The notes below the pieces were generated by a model, which was not told where the DNA came from, ran no database searches, and saw only the letters and a list, made by a program, of their open reading frames with translations. Source: an uncultured Opitutales bacterium (GTDB lineage: Bacteria > Verrucomicrobiota > Verrucomicrobiia > Opitutales > Intestinicryptomonadaceae). Taken from it: 64,000 nucleotides of DNA. Where the stretch lies: contig CALXLK010000002.1 in the NCBI GenBank assembly GCA_944389175.1, positions 124,001 to 188,000 on the forward strand, given 5' to 3'. The first letter of the stretch is position 1, and the number at the start of each line of letters is the position of its first letter. Shown here in pieces: positions 49,030 through 58,780 of this stretch. Both the position numbers and the translations under genes were made by a program.

Positions 49030-49663
49030 TTTTCAACAGCCTTTGTTCGACGGCCTTGACTATCTTTTCAAAAGTTTGCTCTTTCGGTCCCTCCGATGAT
49101 ACAATTTCAAACCGTTCGGGATTTTCCCTTGCCATGTCCAGAAACGCTTTGCGGACGTCGCGGTAAAAATTGAGCTCTTGAGAGCCCATTCTGTCTGTCT
49201 TGCCGCAATCCCTCGTAGCCGCCCTCCTTAGGCCCTCTTCCTCGGGGATATCAAGCAGTATCGTAAGGTCGGCCTCCAGGCCGCCCGTGGCAAACTTGTT
49301 AAGCATTTTTACTTCGCCCATGGCAATGGAGCGCGCCGCGCCCTGGTAGGCCGCGGTAGAGTCTGCATAGCGGTCGCTTATTACTATTTTGCCGCTCTCC
49401 AGGGCGGGAATTATAGTTTGGCTTACATGCTGGCTCCTGGCCGCCTCGAACAATAGTATCTCCGTGCGGGGAGTCATTTGGAGTCCCTCTTTTGCAAACA
49501 GCAGCAACTCTCTTATCTTTTCCGAGAGCGCCGGGCCTCCGGGCTCGCGCGTCCTTAAAACATCGTATCCGCGCTTATGCAAATATTCGCAGAGCATCCC
49601 TATGTGGGTGCTCTTTCCGCAGCCCTCGCCGCCTTCAAACGTTATGAAAAAACCACGTCTCAT
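49022..49663 (-). CDS. tmk: Thymidylate kinase
   Basis: A 213-residue kinase forming dTDP from dTMP. The P-loop is FEGGEGCGKST, followed by TREPGG, the DRY motif in VISDRYADSTAAYQGAAR, LDIPEEEGLRRAATR and an Arg-bearing LID. Size and motifs are standard. It lies 5 bases after the SGNH hydrolase gene and overlaps holB. Confidence 0.96.
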   Translation of the reverse strand: MRRGFFITFEGGEGCGKSTHIGMLCEYLHKRGYDVLRTREPGGPALSEKIRELLLFAKEGLQMTPRTEILLFEAARSQHVSQTIIPALESGKIVISDRYADSTAAYQGAARSIAMGEVKMLNKFATGGLEADLTILLDIPEEEGLRRAATRDCGKTDRMGSQELNFYRDVRKAFLDMARENPERFEIVSSEGPKEQTFEKIVKAVEQRLLKNV

Positions 49664-49668
49664 ATCTT

Positions 49669-51180
49669 CTATTTTGAAAGCGACGGTATGAGCTTCTGTA
49701 AAATAGTCTGGGCGTAGGCCCTAATCAGAAAATCGTTGGGGTGGTTGACGTTGTTGCCCGTCATGTCTATGAAACGCTTAGATTTCAACAGGCGCCCATG
49801 CACGCCGCCTACGTCGGCATAGGCTATTTTCGCAGTTTCCATTGCCTCGAGAGCCTTAGCGTATTCCTTGTGCATGGGGAAGTCGTGCCATAGCGGATTT
49901 GCCTGCATAGATCCCACAAGTATGAACTCCGCATCGGGATTTGCTTTTCTGACACTCTCTATTATCGCCGAAATATTGCCTGCAAACTCCTCCTTTTTCA
50001 TGCGGTCGTTCATGCCGAAGGCTATTATTACAAGATCGGGCTTGTCGGGGCAGACGAGGCTTTCGGCGTTGTCTTTGCCCCACTGCGAAGTCATTCCGCC
50101 GAGCGCCCTGTTGTAGAAGGTTACGGGCGCGTTGTAATATTTCCTTAATTCCTGCGCCACAAAATCGCCCCATGTGGGCGCGAAAGGCACGCTGAGCGAA
50201 AGTCCGCTTGCGTTGGCCCCGTACGAGATGCTGTCGCCGTAGAGGACGACATTTAGGGGCTTTTTCGCCTTTAGGGTCGCTATCGTCTTGGGCAATACTT
50301 TTTCATCGAAATTTTCCCCGACTTTTTCGTGCGTGGCAGTGTGCTTGTAGGAAATGTAGACCATGTGTTTGTGGAACCAATCGCCCTCGGCAAAGAAGGC
50401 GTATTTCTTTATGACGTCGAAATAGAACGGCTTGGCATTGCCCTTTTTTGCGTCTGCTTCCGTGTCGAAGTACATCTCTTTCCAAGGCACTATCTTTACG
50501 TTCGTGCCGGGCAGGAATGTTATGGTATCGCCGTCTATTTTATAGTCTTTGTCCTGAACCAAGTCCACCTTCTTGCCCGAGCTTAACGTGTAGGCTTCCA
50601 GCACCTTGGTAGGTTTGAAAAGCAACTTTGCGCTGGCCGGCTTCGACAGATCCTCGCTAGCCAACGGAAACACTGATTCCGCCGTCATTTCGTCTCCGGA
50701 AAATAGCGGTCTCATGTAACTGGAGTTCCTGAAGTACTTTTCGTCGCATAGGCAATAGAGTGTCACCGACCTTACCTTGTAGGCGGTCTGGTCCTTGCCG
50801 CGCATGGAAAGCTTCACGCCGATGCTTGTCTTCCCCTCTTTTAAAGCCTGGCGGACGGCGCCAGTTACTATGAACGGCGCGTTGCGCGGGCCCTGGTCGT
50901 TGCCGACTGTCCTTGCGGCGACATCCTTGTCGTCTATCGAGAGCGTAATAGAGGCGTTTGTCTTGCCACGGGGCTTTTCGACTTCGCCTACGACTGCTAT
51001 ATGCGCGTATGTTACGTTCTTTGATTTAGGCAGTTGCAAAGTCGTCTCAAGGGTGTTGTCGTCCCCGCTTTTGAGTATAGTGGGTTCTGCCTTTGCCACG
51101 TCTGAAAAAAACTCGGCATTAGCCGATGCGACAGGCAGCGCCAAGGCAAATACTAAAAGCAGCATCCGTATTGTATTCAT
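49669..51180 (-). CDS. Secreted SGNH/GDSL-type hydrolase
   Basis: A 503-residue protein with signal peptide (NTIRMLLLVFALALPVASANA). The first ~300 residues form a beta-rich module (SITLSIDDKDVAARTVG). The C-terminal SGNH domain follows, with NVVLYGDSISYG (block I, Ser), ALGGMTSQWGKDN (II), IIAFGMNDRM (III) and NVNHPNDFLI with the catalytic His (V). Such enzymes are lipases or deacetylases of carbohydrates or envelope polymers. It shares an ATGA overlap with the amidohydrolase gene before it, an odd catabolic pair inside a housekeeping operon. Confidence 0.9.
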   Translation of the reverse strand: MNTIRMLLLVFALALPVASANAEFFSDVAKAEPTILKSGDDNTLETTLQLPKSKNVTYAHIAVVGEVEKPRGKTNASITLSIDDKDVAARTVGNDQGPRNAPFIVTGAVRQALKEGKTSIGVKLSMRGKDQTAYKVRSVTLYCLCDEKYFRNSSYMRPLFSGDEMTAESVFPLASEDLSKPASAKLLFKPTKVLEAYTLSSGKKVDLVQDKDYKIDGDTITFLPGTNVKIVPWKEMYFDTEADAKKGNAKPFYFDVIKKYAFFAEGDWFHKHMVYISYKHTATHEKVGENFDEKVLPKTIATLKAKKPLNVVLYGDSISYGANASGLSLSVPFAPTWGDFVAQELRKYYNAPVTFYNRALGGMTSQWGKDNAESLVCPDKPDLVIIAFGMNDRMKKEEFAGNISAIIESVRKANPDAEFILVGSMQANPLWHDFPMHKEYAKALEAMETAKIAYADVGGVHGRLLKSKRFIDMTGNNVNHPNDFLIRAYAQTILQKLIPSLSK

Positions 51181-52070
51181 GGTCTCTTTATAGCTTTTGT
51201 GAAATTTATTGTAAACAAATTTTTGGCGAAATATTCCGGAGCCGTCTCCGCGGCGAAATCGGCGGCCGTCTTCATTTCTTCGCGGGCGAACTTGCGCGGA
51301 TAAAGTCTCAAAGGATAGTCTGTCCCGTATATGGTTTTGGCCTTTGCTTGGGGAATTGTCGATGCTATGCCGAAGGCGTCCTTGGGCGCGGTAAACTGCG
51401 TCGCGGCCGTGTCGAAGAATGCATTTGGCATATCTTGGAATATCTGCGGATTTTCAAAGGCCAGATTGCCGCACCAATGCGCGAATATAAAAACCGTGCC
51501 CGCATTGTCTTTGGCCGCCTGTAAAGCTCCTGCGGTATCCGTGTCGGTTTTGCCGCAGTACTGGCGGGGCGTGTTTTCGGTTATGTGCAGGCAAATCGCA
51601 AGCTCTTGCCTTTGGGCTTCTAAGGCGAGTTTTTCAAATGCTTTTGAGCTGTATTTGAACTTTTGCACGCCGTCGTGGATTTCACCGAGCCCGCAGAAGC
51701 CCATACTGCGCGCCGACTTTGCTATTTCGAGCGCTCCGTCGCATGCGGGGTTGACGGCCGCAAAGGCCGAGAGCCTGTCGGGGTGCGCCTTTACAAGCTT
51801 TGAAATGCGCGCGTTTTCCTCCAGGCAGGTTTGTTGGTTTTGCCAATACCAGCCCTGTATTACGGCGCGTTCCACCCCGGCTTCGTCCATGTCAGAGAGA
51901 AACTTTTTTTCATCGGGGAATCCTTGAAGCGTCGGTTTGCCGTCGGGCCTGGGACCCACCAGCTTGGCCCAATAAGCCTCGCCGCGTGCGAGCGCCCAGG
52001 CCGAGGAGTCTTTTGCGGCCTCGGGGCAAAAAAAATGCGTGTGGGCGTCTATTATTCTTATTTGCCGCAT
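51177..52070 (-). CDS. Amidohydrolase-2 family metal-dependent hydrolase/decarboxylase
   Basis: A 297-residue TIM-barrel protein starting MRQIRIIDAHTHFFCPEA with the metal ligands of DAHTH. It also has FIFAHWCGNLAF (His) and YGTDYPLRLYP (Asp), typical of amidohydrolase_2 (ACMSD-like or lactonase-like) enzymes. The start at 52070 shares one base with the uppP stop. The longer frame upstream is antisense noise within uppP. The substrate is unknown. A 4-base overlap with the SGNH hydrolase gene suggests they work on related material. Confidence 0.88.
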   Translation of the reverse strand: MRQIRIIDAHTHFFCPEAAKDSSAWALARGEAYWAKLVGPRPDGKPTLQGFPDEKKFLSDMDEAGVERAVIQGWYWQNQQTCLEENARISKLVKAHPDRLSAFAAVNPACDGALEIAKSARSMGFCGLGEIHDGVQKFKYSSKAFEKLALEAQRQELAICLHITENTPRQYCGKTDTDTAGALQAAKDNAGTVFIFAHWCGNLAFENPQIFQDMPNAFFDTAATQFTAPKDAFGIASTIPQAKAKTIYGTDYPLRLYPRKFAREEMKTAADFAAETAPEYFAKNLFTINFTKAIKRP

Positions 52071-53059
52071 TAGAACATGCCAGAATACAGTGCCAAAGCC
52101 AATACTCCCGCGAGAATAACGCGGTAGATTGCAAACGGTACCAACCCGTGCCTCGTCAGAAAACTTATCAGCCACTTAACCGCGGCCGCCGAGCTTACAA
52201 AGGCGACTAAAAGGCCTACCACGAGCGGCGGAATGGAAAGGGCCTCCGCCATGGCGCTTCCGTCCTTGTATATCTTGTACAACGAGGCCGCGCTAAGAGT
52301 CACAAGTCCCAGCAGAAAGCTGAATTTAGCAGAATTTTTTTCGTCGAGCCCCGCGAAGTATCCTCCGAGAATTGTCATCATAGAGCGGCTGGTGCCGGGC
52401 AGGAGGGCGAAGCACTGCAACAGGCCTATCATTACAGATTTTGGCAGCGTCAGATCCTCCATCTTTAGCTTGCCCGAATTTCCTTTTTTGTCGTAGCGGC
52501 GCTGGGCTATCCACATGACTATGGCACCGGCAAACAAGGCAATTATTACGGGAAGAACGCCAAATAGGTACCTTTCGATTGCATCGTGAAAGGCCAATCC
52601 AACGACAGCCGCCGGCACGAACGCCGCAATCAAATTTACAAAAAGTTTAAGCCCCGTCGGATTTCTGCCCAGCAGGCCAATTGCCATCATCAGAATATAT
52701 CTCCAGTATAGCAGGGCCACCGACGCTATCGCCCCCAGCTGAATTACTATGCAGTAGCTGTCAACCAGCGATTTTAGCGTGTACGGTTCGTCGGGCGTCT
52801 TCATTATGTTTACCCCGCCTTCGTTTAGCACGGGCGTGTCCGCGTCGAGCTTAAGCGCGGCGTTTGTCAGAATCAAATGTCCGGTCGACGATACGGGGAG
52901 ATATTCCGTAATTCCCTCCACAAGGCCAAGTATCACGGCGTCGGTATAGCCGATATCGTCTTTTTCCGCCTGCCATGCCGGCTTGCCCTCTTGGGCAGGG
53001 GCCGTGAATGCGGCCGCAATGGCGGCAAAAATAAAAAATATTATTTTTTTTAGCTCCAT
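52070..53059 (-). CDS. uppP: Undecaprenyl-diphosphatase UppP/BacA
   Basis: A 329-residue membrane phosphatase that recycles undecaprenyl pyrophosphate for cell-wall and O-antigen synthesis. It has the family motifs LGLVEGITEYLPVSSTGHLIL and LLPGTSRSMMTILGG, about eight helices, and an N-terminal hydrophobic leader (IIFFIFAAIAAAFTAPAQ) longer than in E. coli. It starts 4 bases after recR and abuts the amidohydrolase gene. Confidence 0.95.
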   Translation of the reverse strand: MELKKIIFFIFAAIAAAFTAPAQEGKPAWQAEKDDIGYTDAVILGLVEGITEYLPVSSTGHLILTNAALKLDADTPVLNEGGVNIMKTPDEPYTLKSLVDSYCIVIQLGAIASVALLYWRYILMMAIGLLGRNPTGLKLFVNLIAAFVPAAVVGLAFHDAIERYLFGVLPVIIALFAGAIVMWIAQRRYDKKGNSGKLKMEDLTLPKSVMIGLLQCFALLPGTSRSMMTILGGYFAGLDEKNSAKFSFLLGLVTLSAASLYKIYKDGSAMAEALSIPPLVVGLLVAFVSSAAAVKWLISFLTRHGLVPFAIYRVILAGVLALALYSGMF

Positions 53060-53063
53060 AGTA

Positions 53064-53660
53064 TTAAAAATTTCTCCTGGCCTTCATGGCGCTTTTTATT
53101 GTCCCGGAGTCGGCGTAGGAAAGCTGGCTTCCGCTTGGGAGGCCGAATCCTATTCGCGTGAGAGTAACGCCCGGATATGGAGCCACTTTCTCCTGAATGT
53201 AATGGCATGTGGCCTCGCCTTCTATGTCGTTGGATAGAGCCAGCATTATTTCCGTTACACCGCCCCTTTGAATCTTTTCAACCAGCCCGTTTATGTTGAG
53301 CTTTTCCGGCGTTATTTTCTTCAGCGGCGAGAGTTTTCCCCCTATGACGTGGTATCGCCCGCGCCACGAGCCCGATTTTTCTATGGCGTTTATGTCGGAG
53401 GCCTTTTCCACCACGCAAATAGCCGACGACATGCGCGCGGCATCGGAGCATATTGCGCACGGCTTGCCGTTTTCCGAAAGCCCCCCGCACTCCGGGCACG
53501 GCGTAACGTTTTCGAGCGCGTCGGCCAGCGCCCGCGCAAGTTCGCGCGCGGCGTCCTTATTTTCAAGGGCCAGGTATAATGCGGCGGTTTCCGCGCTCTT
53601 AAGCCCAAAGCCGGGCAGCTTTTTTAGCGTCTTTTTAAGGTTTTCGAAAGTATCGTTCAT
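53064..53660 (-). CDS. recR: Recombination mediator RecR
   Basis: A 198-residue RecR. The start at 53660 gives MNDTFENLKKTLKKLPGFGLKSAETAALYL (helix-hairpin-helix); an upstream frame extension is not supported. The zinc finger is CPECGG...CAIC, then a Toprim domain (ICVVEKASDINAIE, YHVIGGKLSPL) and the C-terminal EIMLALSNDIEGEATCHYI. It heads the ten-gene operon that ends with recO, its functional partner. A hairpin separates it from ybaB upstream. Confidence 0.95.
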   Translation of the reverse strand: MNDTFENLKKTLKKLPGFGLKSAETAALYLALENKDAARELARALADALENVTPCPECGGLSENGKPCAICSDAARMSSAICVVEKASDINAIEKSGSWRGRYHVIGGKLSPLKKITPEKLNINGLVEKIQRGGVTEIMLALSNDIEGEATCHYIQEKVAPYPGVTLTRIGFGLPSGSQLSYADSGTIKSAMKARRNF

Positions 53661-53785
53661 TGTCCGCGAATATCTTGGCCTTCCGCCGGCAAAAATCAAC
53701 CTTATATGCGGCGTTTTTTATCCGCATTGGGAGACTTGTTGCCGTTTCTTTTTTTATCTTATGCCACGCCCTTAAGTAAAAAGGC

Positions 53786-53820
53786 AAAAAAAGGCGCTTG
53801 AGTTTTGCCCAAGCGCGCCT
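53786..53820 (-). terminator. Terminator between ybaB and recR
   Basis: On the minus strand a long imperfect stem, GGCGCGCTTG / CAAGCGCC, ends in seven T residues, 17 bases after the ybaB stop. A two-base bulge interrupts the stem. Confidence 0.75.
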
Positions 53821-53836
53821 AAAGCCGATTGTTCGC

Positions 53837-54145
53837 TTAGAATAACCCGGGGACGCTAAAGCCGCCGGTGACGTTGCTCATGCGCGTCTGTCCCTCGGCT
53901 TTTGCCTTTGCCACGGCGTCTTCTATTGCGGCCAATATCGACGCCTCGACGCTTTCAACGTCCTCTTTCAAAAATTCTGGGTCGATTTTTATCCCCTTAA
54001 TGGTGCCCTGTCCGTTTACGGTCGCCTTGACCGCTCCGCCTGCCGCCGACCCTTCTATTGTCAGCGTTTCCAATTCGGCTTGAACGGCCTCCATGGCCTT
54101 TTGCATTTTTTGCGCTTGTTTGAGAAGTTTTCCCACGCCTGGCAT
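53837..54145 (-). CDS. ybaB: YbaB/EbfC nucleoid-associated protein
   Basis: A 102-residue DNA-binding protein. It has MPGVGKLLKQAQKMQKAMEAVQAELETLTIEG, AVKATVNGQGTIKGIKIDPEFL and DAVAKAKAEGQTRMSNVTGG, the standard YbaB fold. It usually sits between dnaX and recR. Here recR follows after a terminator, and dnaX is replaced upstream by the SpoIIE-type phosphatase gene, a rearranged context. Confidence 0.94.
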   Translation of the reverse strand: MPGVGKLLKQAQKMQKAMEAVQAELETLTIEGSAAGGAVKATVNGQGTIKGIKIDPEFLKEDVESVEASILAAIEDAVAKAKAEGQTRMSNVTGGFSVPGLF

Positions 54146-54179
54146 GTTTTATCCTTGTGTTGTATTGTTTTATTATTTG

Positions 54180-55610
54180 TTAGATCTTTTTGATTGAAAG
54201 GAGGGTGAGGTCGTCCCCATATGACGTCTCCCCGGTAAAGTCTTCAAGGGCCCTGATAATTTTGTCGTTAAAGGAGTTTACGTCGTTGTTGGCCAGCTGT
54301 TTTATTGTCTTTAGCAGCGATTCCGACGTGTATTCCTGGCCCTCGGCATTCGAGGCCTCGGTCAGCCCGTCCGTGTACAGGACAAGTATGTCGTTTGCGT
54401 CGAAATCCACGGTAACTTCTTCTATGGATTCGTCGAAAATTTCGGGCTCTACCATTCCCACAGCCATGCCCATGCTGCGAATCTCAACGCATTTTCTCTC
54501 TTTTGCCTTGTAGATTATGGGCAGTTCATGTCCGGCTCTTGCTATGGTTATCTTTGAGGCGTCGGCTTCAATTTCGGCGAGCGTTATCGTTACAAACATG
54601 TCGGCCCGCATCGAATGGATTATCTCGGCGTTGAGCTTTTTTAGCGTTTGCGCCGGGCCCAGTCCCATCTTTGCTATGTATCTTAAATTCGACTGCGCCA
54701 CGGCCATAATGATTGCCGCCGACACGCCCTTGCCGGATACGTCGGCTATGACTAGGCCCGTCTTGCCGTTGGGCAGCTGCACGACGTCGTAAAAGTCTCC
54801 TCCTATGAGCAGGTGCGGAAAGTATTTTACCGCTATTGAGAACTTGTCGTTTCTTGGAAGGTTTGCGGGCAATAGGTAGTGCTGTACGCTGCTTGCAAGG
54901 CGCAGGTCGTTTTCCATCTTCGATTTTGCTATGCGCGCTGAGAGCCCGTCGAGGTTGAACAGCACGAGCCCGCCGTGCTCTCCCAGCGATTTTGCCAGCG
55001 CAAACATCGTCGGCCTAAACGACTTTCCCTCTATCGAGTTCACCACGACAAGCACCCCGTATTTGACGTCCTGAAAGACGACGGGCACGGCTATGAGGCT
55101 GAGAATTTTTAGCGAGTCGTCTTCGTGGTTTACTATGCGCGTGTCGCCCTCGGCATAGCGAATGAAAAGCGCCTTGCCGCTCCTGTAGACCTGCGACACT
55201 ATCCCGGCGTTGTCGGGAAGGGTCTCGGCCTGCATGGCTTTCTCTATAAACAGGCTTCGCGTCGAATAGTCGGCGCTTTTGTCCGTCTTGTGCATAAGCG
55301 GCGGAAACAGGCCTTCGGTCGCTGCAGTGACAAATCCGTGCTTGGTGTGCTCGAACATTCTCGCGCTCATGGCGCCGCAGCTGAAGGCGGCGGCCCTGAC
55401 CAGGCGCTTGTAGACGGCTTCTTTATTGGCTCCCTTTGCTATGTCCTCGGCCATCGTCTGCAAAAAATCGATGAGAAGCTGCTTGTCCTCGTTCGATATT
55501 TCCAGATCCTCCTGCAATTTCCTGTACTTGTAGTGGTTGCGGACCAGCGCGTACGCGCTTCCGGCAGACACAAACGCCAAGGCAGTTGTCAACAAATGTA
55601 GAACCGGCAT
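54180..55610 (-). CDS. SpoIIE/RsbU-type PP2C phosphatase with GAF-like domain
   Basis: A 476-residue protein with one N-terminal membrane helix (HLLTTALAFVSAGSAYALV) and a short coiled coil. A GAF-like sensor follows (about 60-230, IVSQVYRSGKALFI, LIAVPVVFQDVKYGVLVVVN). The PPM/SpoIIE catalytic domain (about 235-476) has metal motifs IGGDFYDVVQL, LVIADVSGKGVSAAIIMA, LVLYTDGLTEA-like and SYGDDLTLLSI. It probably dephosphorylates the STAS protein encoded 3 bases upstream, forming the output half of a partner-switch. No anti-sigma kinase is nearby. Confidence 0.93.
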   Translation of the reverse strand: MPVLHLLTTALAFVSAGSAYALVRNHYKYRKLQEDLEISNEDKQLLIDFLQTMAEDIAKGANKEAVYKRLVRAAAFSCGAMSARMFEHTKHGFVTAATEGLFPPLMHKTDKSADYSTRSLFIEKAMQAETLPDNAGIVSQVYRSGKALFIRYAEGDTRIVNHEDDSLKILSLIAVPVVFQDVKYGVLVVVNSIEGKSFRPTMFALAKSLGEHGGLVLFNLDGLSARIAKSKMENDLRLASSVQHYLLPANLPRNDKFSIAVKYFPHLLIGGDFYDVVQLPNGKTGLVIADVSGKGVSAAIIMAVAQSNLRYIAKMGLGPAQTLKKLNAEIIHSMRADMFVTITLAEIEADASKITIARAGHELPIIYKAKERKCVEIRSMGMAVGMVEPEIFDESIEEVTVDFDANDILVLYTDGLTEASNAEGQEYTSESLLKTIKQLANNDVNSFNDKIIRALEDFTGETSYGDDLTLLSIKKI

Positions 55611-55613
55611 ATA

Positions 55614-56090
55614 TTATTTGTCCCGCTCTTTTTTTAAGAATGAGATTACGTCCTCGAATTTTTTGAGATTCTGGCCGTCGGCTTTTACGAGGTTCTCATG
55701 CGCCTGCAGTATCGTATCCTGCCGGGCGTTCGAGACACCGAGCCCCGTCCCGCCGACGTTGTTATCCTCGGCCGTGCGGGCTATCTTTACCAGCTTGTAG
55801 ATGCCCAGATTCTCCACCAGCTGCCTGTTTCTCTCGTTGAGGTTAAGCAGCTTTACATCGGCGTTTTCTTTGCCAAGGCGCAAGGCAACCCCGGCAATCA
55901 TGCCCAAAAAAGTACTGTCCATCGACAGGCACTTCCCGAGGTCTATGACGAGATGCTTGCAGTGGCTCTCGGCGACTTTTGCAAAATAATCGCCGACGTT
56001 TCTGCAATTCATGTAGCTGGCCTTGCCCGACACCGCAAGGTACGCGGTGTCGCCATCGATTTTAACAAGGTATTCTATGTCGTTTGACAT
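55614..56090 (-). CDS. STAS-domain anti-sigma-factor-antagonist-like protein
   Basis: A 158-residue protein. The STAS fold spans about 1-110 (TAYLAVSGKASYMNCRNV, LVIDLGKCLSMDSTFLGMIAGVAL), with a serine/threonine at the usual phosphorylation site in MDSTFLG. A tail of about 50 residues follows. It is likely the substrate of the SpoIIE-type phosphatase immediately downstream. The target could be an anti-sigma kinase or a c-di-GMP-type output; none is in the window. It follows acnA by 23 bases. Confidence 0.87.
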   Translation of the reverse strand: MSNDIEYLVKIDGDTAYLAVSGKASYMNCRNVGDYFAKVAESHCKHLVIDLGKCLSMDSTFLGMIAGVALRLGKENADVKLLNLNERNRQLVENLGIYKLVKIARTAEDNNVGGTGLGVSNARQDTILQAHENLVKADGQNLKKFEDVISFLKKERDK

Positions 56091-56113
56091 GCTTAACTTA
56101 TCGATTCGTATCT

Positions 56114-58777
56114 CTACTTTTTAAGTATTTTCTTGAGCACAAAGGGCAGTATTCCGCGGGCTTTGTAATACTCGACCTCTATCGGCGTGTCTATCCTGAG
56201 CTTCAGGGGCGCCGTCGATATCGACCCGTCAGGCTGCCTGATTTCCAGCTCGGCTTTCATTCCCGGCGTTATGCCCTTTTCCAGACCTTTTATAGAGAAC
56301 GTTTGCCTTCCGTCAAGCCCCAAAGATTGGGCGTCGGCGCCGCCTTCAAATTCAAACGGCAGAACTCCCATCCCGACAAGGTTGCTGCGGTGGATTCTTT
56401 CGTACGATTTTGCCACTACCGCCCGGACTCCCAGCAGCGCGGTGCCCTTTGCCGCCCAGTCGCGCGAGGAGCCCATGCCGTAGTCGCTCCCGGCTATGAC
56501 AATCAACCCCTCTCCGTTTTGGCGGTAGTGTACGCTGGCCTCGTATATAGGCACGTTTTGGCCGACGCCGTTTATTTTCGTGTAGCCGCCTTCGACTCCC
56601 CCGGCCATCAGGTTTTTTATGCGCACGTTTGCAAATGTTCCGCGCGTCATTACCTTGTCGTTGCCGCGCCGAGATCCGTACGAATTGAAGTCCTTGGGCT
56701 CGACTCCCATCGAACGCAGGAATTTGCCGGCCGGGCCGTCGGGCAGTATGGAGCCCGCCGGGGAAATATGGTCAGTCGTCACGGAGTCTCCGAGAATTGC
56801 AAGCGGGCGCAGACCTTGCAGGGAGGGCAGGGCCGGCGAATCCATGCAGAAGTCGTCGAAGAATGGCGGATTTTGAATGTAGGTGCTGCGGTCGTTCCAC
56901 TTGTAGACGTCGCCCTCGGCGCTCTTTATCTGCTGCCAGCGCTCCGGGCCGTCGAGGCGGCTGTAGCGGTTTTTAAACATTTGGCTTTTGAGGCTGCTTG
57001 CAACCGTCTTGGCGACCTCGTCGGCCGACGGCCAGATGTCTTTGAGATAGACTTTCCTGCCGCCGTCTCCTATCCCTACGGGCTCGGTTTGAAAATCTAT
57101 GTCTATTCTTCCGGCCAGCGCAAAGGCCACTACGAGCGGCGGGCTCATGAGGAAGTTCGACTTTATCAGCGCGTGTATGCGCGCCTCAAAATTTCTGTTG
57201 CCAGAGAGCACGCTCGCGCAGAAGAGGTCGTTTTCCTTCACCGCCTTCGTTATTTCGGCGTCTATTGGCCCAGAGTTTCCTATGCATGTGGCGCAGCCGT
57301 ATCCGGCGATATTAAAGCCCAATTTGTCCAAGTACTGCTGCAGGCCGGCCTCTTCGAGATAGTCGCTTACCACCCTCGAGCCGGGCGCAGTCGAAGTCTT
57401 TACATACGCGGGGGGCCTCAGGCCGAATTCGGCGGCCTTTTTTGCGACGAGGCCGGCGGCAATCATTACCGACGGGTTGCTCGTGTTCGTGCAGCTTGTT
57501 ATGGCCGCTATTAGTATGCTGCCGTTTTTGAGCTCTCCCTTGCTTGTCGATACGCTCACACCGGCGTCCTTCCCGGCCGCGCCGAGTATCTCGGCAAATT
57601 TTTGCTTTATTGCAGGCAGCTGTATTTTGTCTTGCGGGCGCTTGGGGCCAGCGACGCAGGGCCTGACAAGGCCGAGGTCGAGCTCGACGACTTTCGTGTA
57701 GTCGCATTCTCCCTCCAGCGGTATTCCGAAAATTCCCTGTTGGCTGTAATAGTCTTTGACGAGCGCAACGAGCTTTTCGTCCCTGCCGGTGAGCCTCAGG
57801 TAGTCGAGAGTGGTGTCGTCGACGGGGAAGTATCCCATTGTGGCGCCGTATTCGGGCGCCATATTTGCAATCGTCGTCCTGTCGGCCAGCGAAAGCTTCC
57901 TCGCCGATTCACCGAAGAATTCAACAAATTTGCCTACGACGTTCTCTTTTCTGAGCATGTTTGTCACATGAAGGGCTATGTCGGTCGCCGTAACGCCGTC
58001 GCGAACCGACCCGCTTACGCGCACGCCCACAACTTCCGGAACCTTGAAATATACCGGCTGCCCGAGCATTCCCGCCTCGGCTTCGATGCCGCCGACTCCC
58101 CAGCCGACAACTCCAAGGCCGTTTATCATGGTCGTGTGCGAGTCTGTGCCCACGAGAGTGTCGGGATAGAACAGCTTACTGCCGTCTTCGGTTTCGCCCT
58201 CGAATACGACGCGCGCAAGATACTCCATATTTACCTGGTGTATTATGCCCGTCGATGGCGGAATTACAGAGAATGTTTTGAAGGCCTGCTGGCCCCATTT
58301 TAGGAATTCGTAGCGCTCTTTATTGCGGTCGAATTCCATGTCGAGGTTTTTGCGGTAGGCATCCGGCGTTCCCGCGTAGTCCATTTGCACGGAGTGGTCC
58401 ACGACGAGGTCTACCGGCACGAGCGGCTCGACGCTTTTTGGGTCTTTGCCCTGTTTTAGCGCGGCATCCCTCATCGCCGCGAGGTCGACCAGCAGCGGCA
58501 CGCCCGTAAAATCTTGCAGGACAATTCTGGATACGACAAAAGGCACCTCGAAGTCTCCGGGGTTTGCCGCGTTCCATTTTGCCAGGCGACAAACGTCGTC
58601 GAAAGTCGCAAGTGAGCCGTCGGCGTTGCGCAGCAGGCTCTCCAGGACTATCTTTATGCTCACCGGCAGCCGCGAAACGTCCAACCCGAATTCCTTCAGC
58701 GCCTTCAGGCTGTATATATAGCCGCTCTTGCCTGCGGCGGCCGATTCAAATTTTTTTAGCAGTTGTTTTCTGTCCAT
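56114..58777 (-). CDS. acnA: Aconitate hydratase A
   Basis: An 887-residue iron-sulfur enzyme interconverting citrate and isocitrate. The cluster cysteines are in [10 protein letters not shown] and [10 protein letters not shown]. It also has [28 protein letters not shown] and [12 protein letters not shown] in the N-terminal half, and the swivelling domain [23 protein letters not shown] and [17 protein letters not shown]. Full length, AcnA/IRP type. It is 3 bases after the CBS/CNNM gene. No other TCA-cycle genes are near. Confidence 0.97.
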   Translation of the reverse strand: MDRKQLLKKFESAAAGKSGYIYSLKALKEFGLDVSRLPVSIKIVLESLLRNADGSLATFDDVCRLAKWNAANPGDFEVPFVVSRIVLQDFTGVPLLVDLAAMRDAALKQGKDPKSVEPLVPVDLVVDHSVQMDYAGTPDAYRKNLDMEFDRNKERYEFLKWGQQAFKTFSVIPPSTGIIHQVNMEYLARVVFEGETEDGSKLFYPDTLVGTDSHTTMINGLGVVGWGVGGIEAEAGMLGQPVYFKVPEVVGVRVSGSVRDGVTATDIALHVTNMLRKENVVGKFVEFFGESARKLSLADRTTIANMAPEYGATMGYFPVDDTTLDYLRLTGRDEKLVALVKDYYSQQGIFGIPLEGECDYTKVVELDLGLVRPCVAGPKRPQDKIQLPAIKQKFAEILGAAGKDAGVSVSTSKGELKNGSILIAAITSCTNTSNPSVMIAAGLVAKKAAEFGLRPPAYVKTSTAPGSRVVSDYLEEAGLQQYLDKLGFNIAGYGCATCIGNSGPIDAEITKAVKENDLFCASVLSGNRNFEARIHALIKSNFLMSPPLVVAFALAGRIDIDFQTEPVGIGDGGRKVYLKDIWPSADEVAKTVASSLKSQMFKNRYSRLDGPERWQQIKSAEGDVYKWNDRSTYIQNPPFFDDFCMDSPALPSLQGLRPLAILGDSVTTDHISPAGSILPDGPAGKFLRSMGVEPKDFNSYGSRRGNDKVMTRGTFANVRIKNLMAGGVEGGYTKINGVGQNVPIYEASVHYRQNGEGLIVIAGSDYGMGSSRDWAAKGTALLGVRAVVAKSYERIHRSNLVGMGVLPFEFEGGADAQSLGLDGRQTFSIKGLEKGITPGMKAELEIRQPDGSISTAPLKLRIDTPIEVEYYKARGILPFVLKKILKK

Positions 58778-58780
58778 ATA

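Noticed and set aside
56084..57514. 476-codon plus-strand frame inside acnA
   Set aside because: A shadow of acnA on the opposite strand; the protein is Arg/Tyr/Val-rich with no family motif, and acnA is complete.
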